This document shows, piece after piece, positions 1-9,406 of a stretch of DNA of 64,000 bases. A program made the translations under genes and the position numbers. The notes beneath the pieces are model-generated. The model saw nothing but the letters and a program-made list of their open reading frames with translations. It had not been told where the DNA came from and did not search any database. Within the stretch, counting starts at the first letter, position 1, and the number at the start of each line of letters is the position of its first letter. The DNA lies in the NCBI RefSeq assembly GCF_046773475.1, contig NZ_CP177240.1:62001-126000 (forward strand). The letters run 5' to 3'. Source of the DNA: Nitratireductor aquimarinus. Its GTDB lineage: Bacteria; Pseudomonadota; Alphaproteobacteria; Rhizobiales; Rhizobiaceae.

Positions 1-828
1 ATGGCGCTTCTGCTCGCGCTGCGTGACGACTACGATGTGGCCTTTGCCGATGAACGATCCCATTTCAGTGTGAACGACGCGCTGAAATGCGCCGAGCGGC
101 CGGTTGTCCGTTTCAAGCACCGCGATCCGCAGCATCTTTCAGAGCAAATGCGCCGTCATCTCAAGCCCGGGCAGGTGCCCGTCGTGGTGAGCGATGGTGT
201 GTTCCCGTCAACCGGTGCTCTGGCTCCGCTCGATGCATACGCCGATATTCTGGAAGCCTGGCCGGGCGGGCTGCTCTGCATTGACGATTCCCATGGTGTC
301 GGAGTTCTCGGCGGCACGGGGCGTGGAACGCTCGAGCATTTCGACCTTGAAGGGGACCGTGCGTTTTGCGCCGGCACGCTCAGCAAGGCGTTTGGCGGTT
401 TTGGCGGCGTCGTGCCGGCAAGCCGGGCGCTTGCGGAGAAAATCGCGACCAAGGGCGGTGTCGTCGCTGGCGCGTCGCCTCCGCCTGTTCCGGCTGCGGC
501 TGCTGCCGGCGCTGGGTTGCGGCTTTTCATGGAAAGCCCGGCCATGCTCCAGTCACTGCGCGCGAACGTGGCGCATATGCGTGCTGGCCTCGCCGAGCTG
601 GGGCTCGCTGTTCCGCAGACGCCCGTGCCGATCTTCAATGTTCAGGCGTCGGTCGATCTGAAGCAGGTGAGCGAGAAGCTTCGCGCGCGCGACATCGTGG
701 TGAAGCATGTGAGCGCCGGCGGTTACTCGGATGCGCCACCGGTGGAAACGCTCAGGATTGCGGTCTTCTCCAGCCATACGCCCGAGCAGATCGATGGCCT
801 GCTCGCCGGCCTTGCCGCATATCTTTGA
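1..828 (+). CDS. PLP-dependent aminotransferase-fold enzyme, KBL/AONS type (5' partial)
   Basis: This is the C-terminal 275 residues of an alpha-oxoamine-synthase-like protein (8-amino-7-oxononanoate synthase / glycine C-acetyltransferase family), which joins an acyl-CoA to an amino acid using PLP. The segment DDSHGVGVLG near residues 95-104 supplies the conserved Asp and His that hold the cofactor, and TLSKAFGGFGG holds the Schiff-base lysine, K129. The family is about 390-400 residues, so roughly 110-120 N-terminal residues lie before the window and the first ATG is probably internal. It converges on the mevalonate genes and shares a hairpin terminator with them. The exact substrates cannot be read from this fragment; BioF and Kbl are both possible. 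Confidence 0.85.
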   Translation: MALLLALRDDYDVAFADERSHFSVNDALKCAERPVVRFKHRDPQHLSEQMRRHLKPGQVPVVVSDGVFPSTGALAPLDAYADILEAWPGGLLCIDDSHGVGVLGGTGRGTLEHFDLEGDRAFCAGTLSKAFGGFGGVVPASRALAEKIATKGGVVAGASPPPVPAAAAAGAGLRLFMESPAMLQSLRANVAHMRAGLAELGLAVPQTPVPIFNVQASVDLKQVSEKLRARDIVVKHVSAGGYSDAPPVETLRIAVFSSHTPEQIDGLLAGLAAYL

Positions 829-849
829 CGCTGTCTTGTTGACGAGAGC

Positions 850-882
850 GAAAGCCAGCCAGCTTTAGCACGGCTGGCTTTC
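850..882. terminator. bidirectional hairpin terminator
   Basis: An 11-bp perfect stem (850-860 pairs with 872-882) with an 11-nt loop lies between the converging stops at 828 and 888. The stem carries AAA on one side and TTT on the other, so it could end transcripts from both directions. Confidence 0.7.
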
Positions 883-887
883 CATCA

Positions 888-1783
888 TCAGCACACGGGC
901 GCGCGGAGCGCCTTGTAGACGCGGCTGGTCGGGGCGATGCCCATCGTGTCCGCGCAGAAGGAAACGGCGTCGAGAAGCGGACCGAGCGCGATGCCGGTCT
1001 CCATGCCTTGACCGTTCAGAAGATAAACGACATCTTCCGTCGCCACATTGCCGGCTGCGCCGGGGGCAAAGGGGCAGCCGCCGAGGCCGCCCGCAGCCGC
1101 ATCCACGGTACGAACGCCGAGCCTCACCGCTTCCCAGACATTGGCGACGCCCATGCCGTAGGTGTCGTGGAAATGGGCCGCGATTTCATCCATTGGAACG
1201 TTTTTCGCGACCGCTTCCAGCACGGCGGCAATGCGCGCCGGTGTCGCCTTTCCGAGCGTTTCGCCAAGGGCGATCTCCTGGCAGCCCATCTCGCGCAGGG
1301 CCTTGGCCACCGGGGCGACGGCCCCGGGTTCAATCGGGCCGGCATAGGGGCAGTCGGTGATGGTGGAGATGTAGCCACGCACGAACACGCCCGCGTCACG
1401 CGCCCGCGTGACGATGGGCGCGAAACGCTGAAGAGAGGCGCTGACCGTGGAGCCGATGTTCTTTTCCGCAAAATCATCGCTTGCCGCCGTGAAAACGGCG
1501 ATGGCGCGCGCGCCTTCTTCAAGCGCCTGTTCCAGCCCCCGCTCATTTGCAACCAGCACCATGTCGCCGGCGCGTTCTGGCGCGCCGACGGCTTCCATGA
1601 CATCCGCAGTGTCCGCCATGCGCGGCACGCGCTTTGGCGAGACGAACGCGCCCACCTCCATCCGCTGAATGCCGGCGCGGCGCAGCCGCTCGATCAGCGC
1701 GATGCGGTGGGCGGTTTCGATGTGTTCCCTGCGCGCCTGCAACCCGTCACGGGGCGCAACCTCGACGATTGAGACGCGCGTGC

Positions 1784-1787
<4 letters not shown>
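888..1787 (-). CDS. mvaB: hydroxymethylglutaryl-CoA lyase
   Basis: Cleaves HMG-CoA to acetoacetate and acetyl-CoA. The 299-residue protein has the usual length and a TIM-barrel lyase layout. APRDGLQ at residues 11-17 carries the metal-binding Asp14, HFH at 205-207 gives the two metal-binding histidines, and GGLGGCPFAPGAAGN near 233-247 is the family signature with the active-site Cys238 and Asn247. Its start overlaps the stop of the HMG-CoA reductase gene by 4 bp, so the two are translationally coupled. Together with that gene it forms the mvaAB pair known from Pseudomonas mevalonii, which degrades mevalonate. Leucine breakdown also uses this enzyme, but no leucine-pathway gene is adjacent. 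Confidence 0.95.
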
Positions 1788-3064
<1,277 letters not shown>

Positions 3065-3075
3065 GTGTCCTGTTG

Positions 3076-4389
3076 TTACTGAATCATGGTTTTGGGGAGC
3101 CAGAGCACCAGCTCCGGGAACAGCGCGCAGATCAGGATGCCGAACGCCTGAAGAAGCATGAAGGGAATGATGGCCCGATAGACCGTTCCCATGCCGATAC
3201 CGGCCGGTAGAACGCCTTTCATATAGAAGAGCGTGTAGCCGAAGGGCGGCGAGATGTAGGCCATCTGCGCCGACACGAGGAACAGGATGCCGAACCAGAG
3301 CCTGTCGAAATCCAGAAAGTCGATGACCGGCAGGAAGACGGGCACGCAAAGGAGAATGATGCCGATCTCATCAAGGAACATGCCGAGGAAGAACAGGATC
3401 GCCAGCATGACGGCCAGCACGACCCAGCGATTGGCGTCCATGTCTTGAATGAAGCCGAGCAGGAAATCCGCGCCGCCCGTTCCGGTGAAGATCGCGACGA
3501 AGGCGCGCGCACCGATCGTGATCCAGAGGATCATGGTCGTGACCTTGACCACGTCCATGCCAACCCCGCGCAGAAGCTCCCAGCCGAAACGGCGTTCGAT
3601 CAACGCTGAAACGAAGGCCAAAGCAACGCCCACGGCGGCTGCTTCGGTCGGCGTGGCGATGCCCATATAGATGGTGCCCAGAACGCCAACGATGATGAGC
3701 ATCGGCAGGACAAGCGACTTCAGCGCGGCAATGCGCATGGCCCAGGTGATGTCTTCATTCTCTTCCGGACGTGGCGCAATCGACGGGTTGAGCGCTGCAC
3801 GCAGCACGATGTAGCCGATATAGAGCGAGGCGAGCAGAAGGCCCGGTATCACGCCGGCGATGAACATCTGCCCGATCGAGGCCTGCGCGGTGACCGCGTA
3901 GACAATGGTGATAACCGATGGCGGGATCAGGATGCCCAGCGTGCCGCCGGCGCAGATCGTGCCAATGGCGAGTTCCGGCTGGTAGTTGCGCTTGAGCATC
4001 GAGGGCAGGGCAAGCATGCCCATGGCGGCAACGGCTGCGCCAACAATGCCGGTCATGGCGGCGATGATCGTGCAGATGGCGATGGTGCCCACGGCCAGCC
4101 CGCCGGGCAGGCGGCGCGACCACAGTTCCATCGCCTTGTAGAGGCTCTCGATCACGCCCGAACGCTGCAAAACGCTGGCCATCATCACATAGAGCGGAAT
4201 GGCGAGCAGCGATTCCGACTGCATCGTGTCAAAGAGATTGAGAACGGTGACGGAAAGGGCCGCCGGTCCCCAAAGGGTGATCGTGAAGACAAGGGCGAGC
4301 GAGCCCAGCGTGAAGGCGAGCGGAAGACCGGTCAGAAGCAGTCCGACCAGACTTGCGAACATGATCACCAGAACGAGTTCGGAGCTCAT
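3076..4389 (-). CDS. TRAP transporter large permease (DctM-type)
   Basis: A 437-residue integral membrane protein of the DctM family, which forms the Na+-driven translocation channel of TRAP importers. The protein is almost entirely hydrophobic helices, with the glycine- and proline-rich loops of this family (for example GGTLGILIPPS near residues 147-157). It starts inside the end of the small permease gene (4-bp overlap) and is followed by mvaA after 11 bp. The operon order is binding protein, small permease, large permease, mvaA, mvaB. From this context the imported compound is inferred to be mevalonate or a close relative. Confidence 0.93.
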   Translation of the reverse strand: MSSELVLVIMFASLVGLLLTGLPLAFTLGSLALVFTITLWGPAALSVTVLNLFDTMQSESLLAIPLYVMMASVLQRSGVIESLYKAMELWSRRLPGGLAVGTIAICTIIAAMTGIVGAAVAAMGMLALPSMLKRNYQPELAIGTICAGGTLGILIPPSVITIVYAVTAQASIGQMFIAGVIPGLLLASLYIGYIVLRAALNPSIAPRPEENEDITWAMRIAALKSLVLPMLIIVGVLGTIYMGIATPTEAAAVGVALAFVSALIERRFGWELLRGVGMDVVKVTTMILWITIGARAFVAIFTGTGGADFLLGFIQDMDANRWVVLAVMLAILFFLGMFLDEIGIILLCVPVFLPVIDFLDFDRLWFGILFLVSAQMAYISPPFGYTLFYMKGVLPAGIGMGTVYRAIIPFMLLQAFGILICALFPELVLWLPKTMIQ

Positions 4390-4889
4390 GGGCGCGCCTC
4401 CGTGCGTGCATCATTGCGCAGGGCGAAAACCGCCTCGACCAGCGCCTGTGCGCACAGCATGACAAAGGCGAAAGGCACTACGAATTTCAGCCACCAGATG
4501 GGTGGGTTCCAGGCAGAGAAGCTCGTCTCTCCGAGCGACCATGCATTGACGGCGAGAGGCCAGCTCACGGCGGCGAAGACGGCCGCGAACACCGCGATCA
4601 CGAGAAAGGCGAACACATTGAGCACGCGCTGAACGGGAGCAGGGGCCTTCTCACTCACGATGTCGACCGCCACATGTCCGCGCAGATGCAGCAGATAGGG
4701 GCCGGCCAGCATGAAGTGTGGGCCGAAGACGAGCGTGCTCGCTTCCATGGCCCAGACGGTGGGCGCATTGAAGGCGTAGCGCGCGATCACCTCATAGAGG
4801 AGCATCGGCACGACGGCGAAGATGATCACCGCAGCGATAACGAAGAGAACCCGGTTTACACCGGTGACGAAGGCGTAGACTGCCTGCAT
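4386..4889 (-). CDS. TRAP transporter small permease (DctQ-type)
   Basis: A 167-residue membrane protein of the DctQ family, with four hydrophobic helices as expected. A conserved-looking segment PTVWAMEASTLVFG lies near residue 40, in the region between helices 1 and 2. It pairs with the DctM protein encoded next, whose start overlaps this stop by 4 bp. It lies 65 bp downstream of the binding-protein gene, with a strong hairpin in that gap. The function is inferred from family and position. Confidence 0.9.
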   Translation of the reverse strand: MQAVYAFVTGVNRVLFVIAAVIIFAVVPMLLYEVIARYAFNAPTVWAMEASTLVFGPHFMLAGPYLLHLRGHVAVDIVSEKAPAPVQRVLNVFAFLVIAVFAAVFAAVSWPLAVNAWSLGETSFSAWNPPIWWLKFVVPFAFVMLCAQALVEAVFALRNDARTEARP

Positions 4890-4918
4890 GGAAATGACAT
4901 TGAGCCTGAGGGTCGATA

Positions 4919-4942
4919 GCGGGCGGCGCTGTGGCCGCCCGC
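4919..4942. other. intra-operon hairpin after the TRAP binding-protein gene
   Basis: A perfect 9-bp GC stem (4919-4927 with 4934-4942) with a 6-nt loop lies in the 65-bp gap between the binding protein and the small permease. No T-run follows on the minus strand, so it is more likely to stabilise the upstream mRNA end or cause partial termination than to stop transcription fully. Confidence 0.6.
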
Positions 4943-4954
4943 CTGGAACAAGGA

Positions 4955-5989
4955 TCAGATAAGACCGAGCGACTGCATGAAGCCGATCTGGCTGTCGACG
5001 ATCTTGGTCGCCAGCGGATCTTCCTTCGTTGCGGCTTTCCAGGATGTGACGGCCTTGGAGCGGGCCTCTGCGACATCCACCGGATCGAGGTAGATGACCT
5101 CGACGCCCTGCTCGCGATATTTGTCGAGCACCTGGCTGTTCTGCACGATGATGCGCTGACGCAGCGAACCCGAAATCTCGCGGGCTGCGACGGCAAGGGC
5201 TGCCTTGTAGCTTTCCGGCAGTGCGTCATAGGCGGCCGAATTCGCCACATAGCTGGTGGCCGTCGTGGGCTGGTGAACGCCCGGCAGGATGATGAACTTC
5301 GCGACTTCTGCGAGGCCGGCCTCGTAATTGGCCGTGAGGTCGCCACGGTCTGCAAAGTCGATCAGGCCCTTTTCAAGACCGGAATAGACTTCGGCCGTCG
5401 CCATCGGCGTGACCGCAACACCCAGATCGCCCATCACCGCAGAAGCGAGGCCCACAAAGCGGCCCTTCTTGCCGGCCATGTCGGCAATGCTCTCGATCTT
5501 GACGGTCGAGTGCATCGGCTCTTCGCCATAGACGGTCGGCGCGATGTAGGTCAGGCCGGCCTTGCCATAGGCTTCACGGGCCATTTCAAGACCGCCGAGC
5601 TCATAGAACCAGGCTTCGTACTGGTCGGGATCCGGGAAACCGAACGGAATGGTCGAGGTGAAGGCGAAAGACGGGATTTTGCCGGCTTCATAGCCGTCAA
5701 AAGTCTTCATCAGCTGGAATGCGCCGCTGCGAACCGCATCGAACGCCTGATTGGCCGGCACGAGCTGGCCCGCCGAGAACAGCTTGATCTCGAACTGGCC
5801 GTCGGTCAGCTCCGAGACACGCTCGACGAACTTCTTCTCGAACTCAAACGGCGTTGTTCCGCCGTCCCAGAGCGCCTGCATGCGCCACTGGACTGCTTCT
5901 TCTGCGCGCGCCACTGCGGGCATAGCCAATGCTGCTGCACCGCCCAATGCGGAAGCCGTCAGAAAACGGCGTCTTTTCAAATCGGTCAT
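4955..5989 (-). CDS. TRAP transporter substrate-binding protein (DctP-type)
   Basis: Periplasmic ligand-binding protein of the TRAP importer, 344 residues. The chosen start gives MTDLKRRRFLTAS, a twin-arginine signal, followed by a hydrophobic stretch ending at AVARA, so the protein is probably exported folded by Tat. A GGGAGG sits at a good distance before this ATG, while an upstream ATG at 6010 lacks such a site. The body has the DctP features of an FEKKFVERVSELTDGQ segment early on and PFGFPDPDQYEAW-type binding-cleft sequence. It is the first gene of the operon containing mvaA and mvaB. Mevalonate-binding TRAP proteins are known, and that ligand is inferred here from the enzymes. Confidence 0.92.
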   Translation of the reverse strand: MTDLKRRRFLTASALGGAAALAMPAVARAEEAVQWRMQALWDGGTTPFEFEKKFVERVSELTDGQFEIKLFSAGQLVPANQAFDAVRSGAFQLMKTFDGYEAGKIPSFAFTSTIPFGFPDPDQYEAWFYELGGLEMAREAYGKAGLTYIAPTVYGEEPMHSTVKIESIADMAGKKGRFVGLASAVMGDLGVAVTPMATAEVYSGLEKGLIDFADRGDLTANYEAGLAEVAKFIILPGVHQPTTATSYVANSAAYDALPESYKAALAVAAREISGSLRQRIIVQNSQVLDKYREQGVEVIYLDPVDVAEARSKAVTSWKAATKEDPLATKIVDSQIGFMQSLGLI

Positions 5990-6028
5990 TGCTTCCTCCC
6001 AAGACAGCATGTTTGTTCATAAGCGCAA

Positions 6029-6112
6029 ATTGTCCTAAAATGAATTGGGACAATCAAGGGACAGTTTGACGCAAATTGGCGATGACTGTCCCAGCAGGAG
6101 GAATGGGACAAT
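6029..6112. promoter_or_regulatory. five-site operator array for the MocR regulator
   Basis: The gap between the divergent TRAP and mocR genes holds five copies of GGGACA(A/G)T or its complement. ATTGTCC at 6029-6035 faces GGACAAT at 6048-6054. GGGACAGT at 6058-6065 faces ACTGTCCC at 6085-6092. A last GGGACAAT lies at 6105-6112, just before the mocR start. Two inverted pairs plus one direct copy suggest cooperative binding by the divergent regulator and control of both promoters. Binding by this protein is inferred from position only. Confidence 0.7.
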
Positions 6113-6117
6113 AAGCG

Positions 6118-7524
6118 ATGACTGAAAGCGATACGCGCCTCTCTCGCGTCGACCGCATTGTCCAGCATGTCAGCGGGCTGCTCGCCGCCGGAGCCTATAA
6201 ATCGGGTGAGCGGCTGCCTTCCGTGCGCCAGGCCGCGCGGGAGCATGGTGTTTCCAAAAACACCATGGCGGAGGCCTATGACAGGCTGGTTGCGCGGGGG
6301 CTGCTGGAGGCACGCGCCGGGTCTGGCTATTACGTCGCGCAGTTTCAGATCGACCGCCCCGCACCGCCCGCGCCGCATGTGGCTGCGGCGGTGGATGTGG
6401 TCTCGCTCCTGCGCGAACAGCTCGACCAGCACTATGAGGTGCGGCCGGGCGACGGCAGACCGCCGGCCTCGTGGATGGAGGGGGCAGAACTCAAACGGTA
6501 TTTTTCCAGTTTCAGGACGGCGGATCCGGCTGCGGTGGATTTCGGCTATGGCAGTTCCTGGGGCTATGCGCCGCTGCGCGAGCGCCTTCGGGTTCTGCTT
6601 CTGGAACGTTCGATCACCGCCCAGCCGGACGGGCTTCTTCTCACGCATGGGGTCAATCACGGGCTCGACCTGATCATCCGGCATCTGATCGAGCCGGGTG
6701 ACACGGTGTTCGTCGATGATCCGGGCTATTATCCGCTTTTTGCAAAACTGACCCTCGCCAAGGCGCAGATCATCGGCATTCGCCGCAGCCATGACGGGCC
6801 GGATCTGGAAGATCTGGCCGCGAAGCTGGCGCTGCATCGGCCCAAGGTCTTTTTCACGCAGTCTCTCGCCCACAACCCCACCGGCAGCACATTGTCGCCG
6901 GCGGTTTCGTTCGGCCTCATGCAGCTTGCGGAACGCTGGGGCTTTCTGCTCGTGGAGAACGATGCCCTTGCCGATATCCTGCCCGCGACATTGCCGCGGC
7001 TTGCCTCCCTCGATCAGCTAAACCGTGTGCTCTATGTCGGCACCTTCTCGAAAACGCTGTCGGCCAGCCTGCGCTGCGGTTTCGTCGCCGGTCATCCTTC
7101 CATTGTCGGGGCGCTCGGCAATCTGAAGATGCTGACCACGGTGGCCACTTCCGACTATGTGGAACGATTCGTGTTTCATCTCATTCAGGGCGGGCAGTAT
7201 CTGCGGCATCTGCGAAAGCTGAGATCGCGCGTCGAGGAAGCGCACAAGACCTCGCTTGCGCGGCTTGAGGCGCTGGGGCTGACAGTTCGCAAGAGTGTCT
7301 CGCCGGGCTTTTATCTCTGGGTGGAGTTCCCCGACTCGATTGACGAGATGGCGCTCTGCCGTGCGGCCTCTGAGGAGAGCATATTCCTTGCGCCGGGCAG
7401 CGTCTTTCGGCCGGGCAGGCCGACGCAGGGCAGGGCGGCGATCCGGGTGAATGTCGCCTATGGGACGCATCCGCGCTTCCTTGCGTTTCTGGCGGATCAG
7501 CTGCGAAACGCTCCGCGCGCGTAA
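6118..7524 (+). CDS. MocR-type regulator (GntR winged helix fused to aminotransferase-like domain)
   Basis: A 468-residue transcription factor. Residues about 8-74 form a GntR winged helix (SGERLPSVRQAA, then VSKNTMAEAYDRL). After a linker, residues about 120-460 form a class I aminotransferase-like domain with HNPTG at 252-256 and the PLP lysine K312 in TFSKTLSASLR. Such proteins sense PLP together with amines or amino acids and activate nearby genes. It is transcribed away from the mevalonate TRAP operon across 128 bp full of repeated sites. An AGGAGG lies 16 bp upstream of the start, which is long. It is unusual that a PLP-using sensor should control mevalonate genes, so the true inducer is open. 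Confidence 0.92.
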   Translation: MTESDTRLSRVDRIVQHVSGLLAAGAYKSGERLPSVRQAAREHGVSKNTMAEAYDRLVARGLLEARAGSGYYVAQFQIDRPAPPAPHVAAAVDVVSLLREQLDQHYEVRPGDGRPPASWMEGAELKRYFSSFRTADPAAVDFGYGSSWGYAPLRERLRVLLLERSITAQPDGLLLTHGVNHGLDLIIRHLIEPGDTVFVDDPGYYPLFAKLTLAKAQIIGIRRSHDGPDLEDLAAKLALHRPKVFFTQSLAHNPTGSTLSPAVSFGLMQLAERWGFLLVENDALADILPATLPRLASLDQLNRVLYVGTFSKTLSASLRCGFVAGHPSIVGALGNLKMLTTVATSDYVERFVFHLIQGGQYLRHLRKLRSRVEEAHKTSLARLEALGLTVRKSVSPGFYLWVEFPDSIDEMALCRAASEESIFLAPGSVFRPGRPTQGRAAIRVNVAYGTHPRFLAFLADQLRNAPRA

Positions 7525-7706
7525 AGACGATGTGAGCCGGACTGTCAGGAGTGTCCTGGGTCCAGAGCCGCTTCTGATTGCAAGTTCGCGGCGCGTCTTC
7601 GATAAGGGCGCTTCAAGATGCTTCGGCCTCGCCGCAAATGCATCTCCCGTCAGGATGGCGGGAGCGCGGTGGGGAATAGGACAACGCTGGTTCAGAGAGT
7701 TCTTTC

Positions 7707-8420
7707 ATGGAAGGCCGCTTTGAGATGATCTCAACAGGCGAAGGTTCCGCCACGCTCGCCGATCAGGAACTCGGTCGGGATGCGCTACGCCAGCTCACCG
7801 GGTCGGGTGCGCCGGTGGTGCTGTGGAACTGCGTTCTGGAAGACGCCGATCTCTCGCGGCTGGACATGGAGGGATGGCGTTTCGAGCAATGCAATCTCAC
7901 CCGGACCTGTTTTGATGGCGCGCAGCTGGATGATGCCGCTTTTGTTGGTTGCCGGGCTGCGAAGGCGAGTTTCGTTGGCGCAAAAATGACCGACGCCCGG
8001 ATCGAGGGTAGTGATTTCAGCAATACAAACTTTCGGCGCGCAACGCTCACATCGGCGGTCATCACTGGCTGCAAGATGCTCGGCGCGGACCTGACGGAAG
8101 TGCGCAGCCTTGAGCTTCAGCTCGAGGAAGTGCTCCTGAGAATGGCCACCCTGCCATCGTTCTCGTTTCGCAAGAAGGTGTTGAAGCGGGTCGATTTCGG
8201 CGAGGCGGACCTGCGGATGTGCGACTTTCGCGGGGCGACATTCGAGGGCTGTTCTCTGCGGGGCGCGAATCTGGCGGATTGCCGTTTCGAGCTTGCGGAT
8301 CTGCGCGACGCCGATCTTGGTGAGATAAAGCTGACCGACGCCCGCCGCTTCAGGGGGGCGATGATCTCAAGGCAGCAGGCCGCCGAGCTTCTGGAACAGC
8401 TCGGGCTGCTGGTTTTCTGA
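7707..8420 (+). CDS. pentapeptide-repeat protein 1
   Basis: A 237-residue protein made largely of pentapeptide repeats of the A(D/N)LXX pattern, for example ANLADCRFELADLRDAD near the end and FEQCNLTRTCFDGAQLDDA early. Such proteins fold as a right-handed quadrilateral beta helix. The C-terminus (SRQQAAELLEQLGLLVF) resembles the dimerising tail of Qnr-like proteins that protect DNA gyrase, but the sequence alone does not show that activity. A break in the repeat near residues 130-155 suggests a loop or hinge. No signal peptide is seen, so it is cytoplasmic. The start could also be the ATG at 7725. The stop TGA abuts the next ATG directly, so the two genes are coupled. Confidence 0.85.
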   Translation: MEGRFEMISTGEGSATLADQELGRDALRQLTGSGAPVVLWNCVLEDADLSRLDMEGWRFEQCNLTRTCFDGAQLDDAAFVGCRAAKASFVGAKMTDARIEGSDFSNTNFRRATLTSAVITGCKMLGADLTEVRSLELQLEEVLLRMATLPSFSFRKKVLKRVDFGEADLRMCDFRGATFEGCSLRGANLADCRFELADLRDADLGEIKLTDARRFRGAMISRQQAAELLEQLGLLVF

Positions 8421-9155
8421 ATGGACGCGATGAGCCTGGAAGAAGCCGCAGGGTTGCAGAACGTTTCGGAGAAGAGCTTCCGCGATGAGGTTCTCGACGA
8501 CCTTGCGATCTTCGAAACCACGTTTTTTCGATGTGAATTCGTGAACTGCATTTTCGATGGCGGCCGGATCGGCCTGTCCACCTTTCACGACTGTCAGTTC
8601 ATCGGCTGTTCGTTCCGTGACGCAAAACTGCAATCCTGCCGTTTCAGCGGAGAGAAGGAGACGCAGCGCTGCACCTGGTCGCGCTGCGACCTGTCGAATG
8701 CGGTTCTGTTGAAATGCGATGTCTCGCACAATGTGTTTGGCGACTGCCTGGGCTTCATGCTGCGTCTGGAAGACTGCGATGCGGGTGAGGCGCAGCTGAA
8801 GCTCGACGTTCAGCGGCAGATCAACCATCGGCACATAATGGGTGGCTTTTCGTGCGTGCGCACGAAACTTCAGGACGCCGATCTGAATGGCCTCAATCTT
8901 GAAAGCAGCACGTTCGAGTTTTGCGATCTGCGTGGTGCGAACCTGACCGGCTGCAATCTCTCATCCGCCAGTTTTGCAGGCTCCAATCTCAATGGAACCA
9001 GGCTGACGCGTGCGGTCCTGACGGGGGCAAGCATCGCGCATGCGCAGATCGATGAGCTGGATCTGACCGAGGCGCTGACGACTGATGATCTGACCATCAG
9101 CCGTGACCAGCAGGAAAAGGTGCTGGCGCAATTCCGGATCAGGGTGCTGAACTAG
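8421..9155 (+). CDS. pentapeptide-repeat protein 2
   Basis: A 244-residue pentapeptide-repeat protein starting directly at the stop of its neighbour (TGAATG). Repeats such as LNLESSTFEFCDLRGANLTG and NLSSASFAGSNLNGTRL are clear in the C-terminal half. The N-terminal half is rich in Cys and Phe (FETTFFRCEFVNCIFDGG), a pattern seen in Qnr-like coils. The tail ISRDQQEKVLAQFRIRVLN matches the ending of protein 1 in style, so the pair looks like an old tandem duplication that may form a heterodimer. Its role is unknown. It is followed by a repeat-like GGGTCAGGACCC sequence rather than a clear terminator. Confidence 0.85.
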   Translation: MDAMSLEEAAGLQNVSEKSFRDEVLDDLAIFETTFFRCEFVNCIFDGGRIGLSTFHDCQFIGCSFRDAKLQSCRFSGEKETQRCTWSRCDLSNAVLLKCDVSHNVFGDCLGFMLRLEDCDAGEAQLKLDVQRQINHRHIMGGFSCVRTKLQDADLNGLNLESSTFEFCDLRGANLTGCNLSSASFAGSNLNGTRLTRAVLTGASIAHAQIDELDLTEALTTDDLTISRDQQEKVLAQFRIRVLN

Positions 9156-9175
9156 GGTCAGGACCCAGTAATATT
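9154..9175 (+). repeat. dispersed repeat copy 1 (AGGGTCAGG-type)
   Basis: AGGGTCAGGACCCAGTAATA, overlapping the end of the pentapeptide gene, recurs with few changes in both arms of the inverted repeat at 35919-35976. The rest of the gap up to 9406 holds no gene that could be recognised. Confidence 0.5.
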
Positions 9176-9406
9176 GATCATCTGAAAAATACTTTTACCG
9201 CTCCGGTGAGAGTTGATGGAAACGATGCAGGAAATGGCCAAAATCATCTGGCGTATGTTTCGGCTTTCGCGACGCTTTCGTAAAAAAAACCAGTTCACTT
9301 GCCCTGTATGATGAAATAAATGTTTGTGAGTTCTGAGTTTGGCGAAGTTTTACGCTGAATCCCAGGGACAAGGGGTGGCCGGTGTCTGCCGGAGCGAGGG
9401 GGGAAT

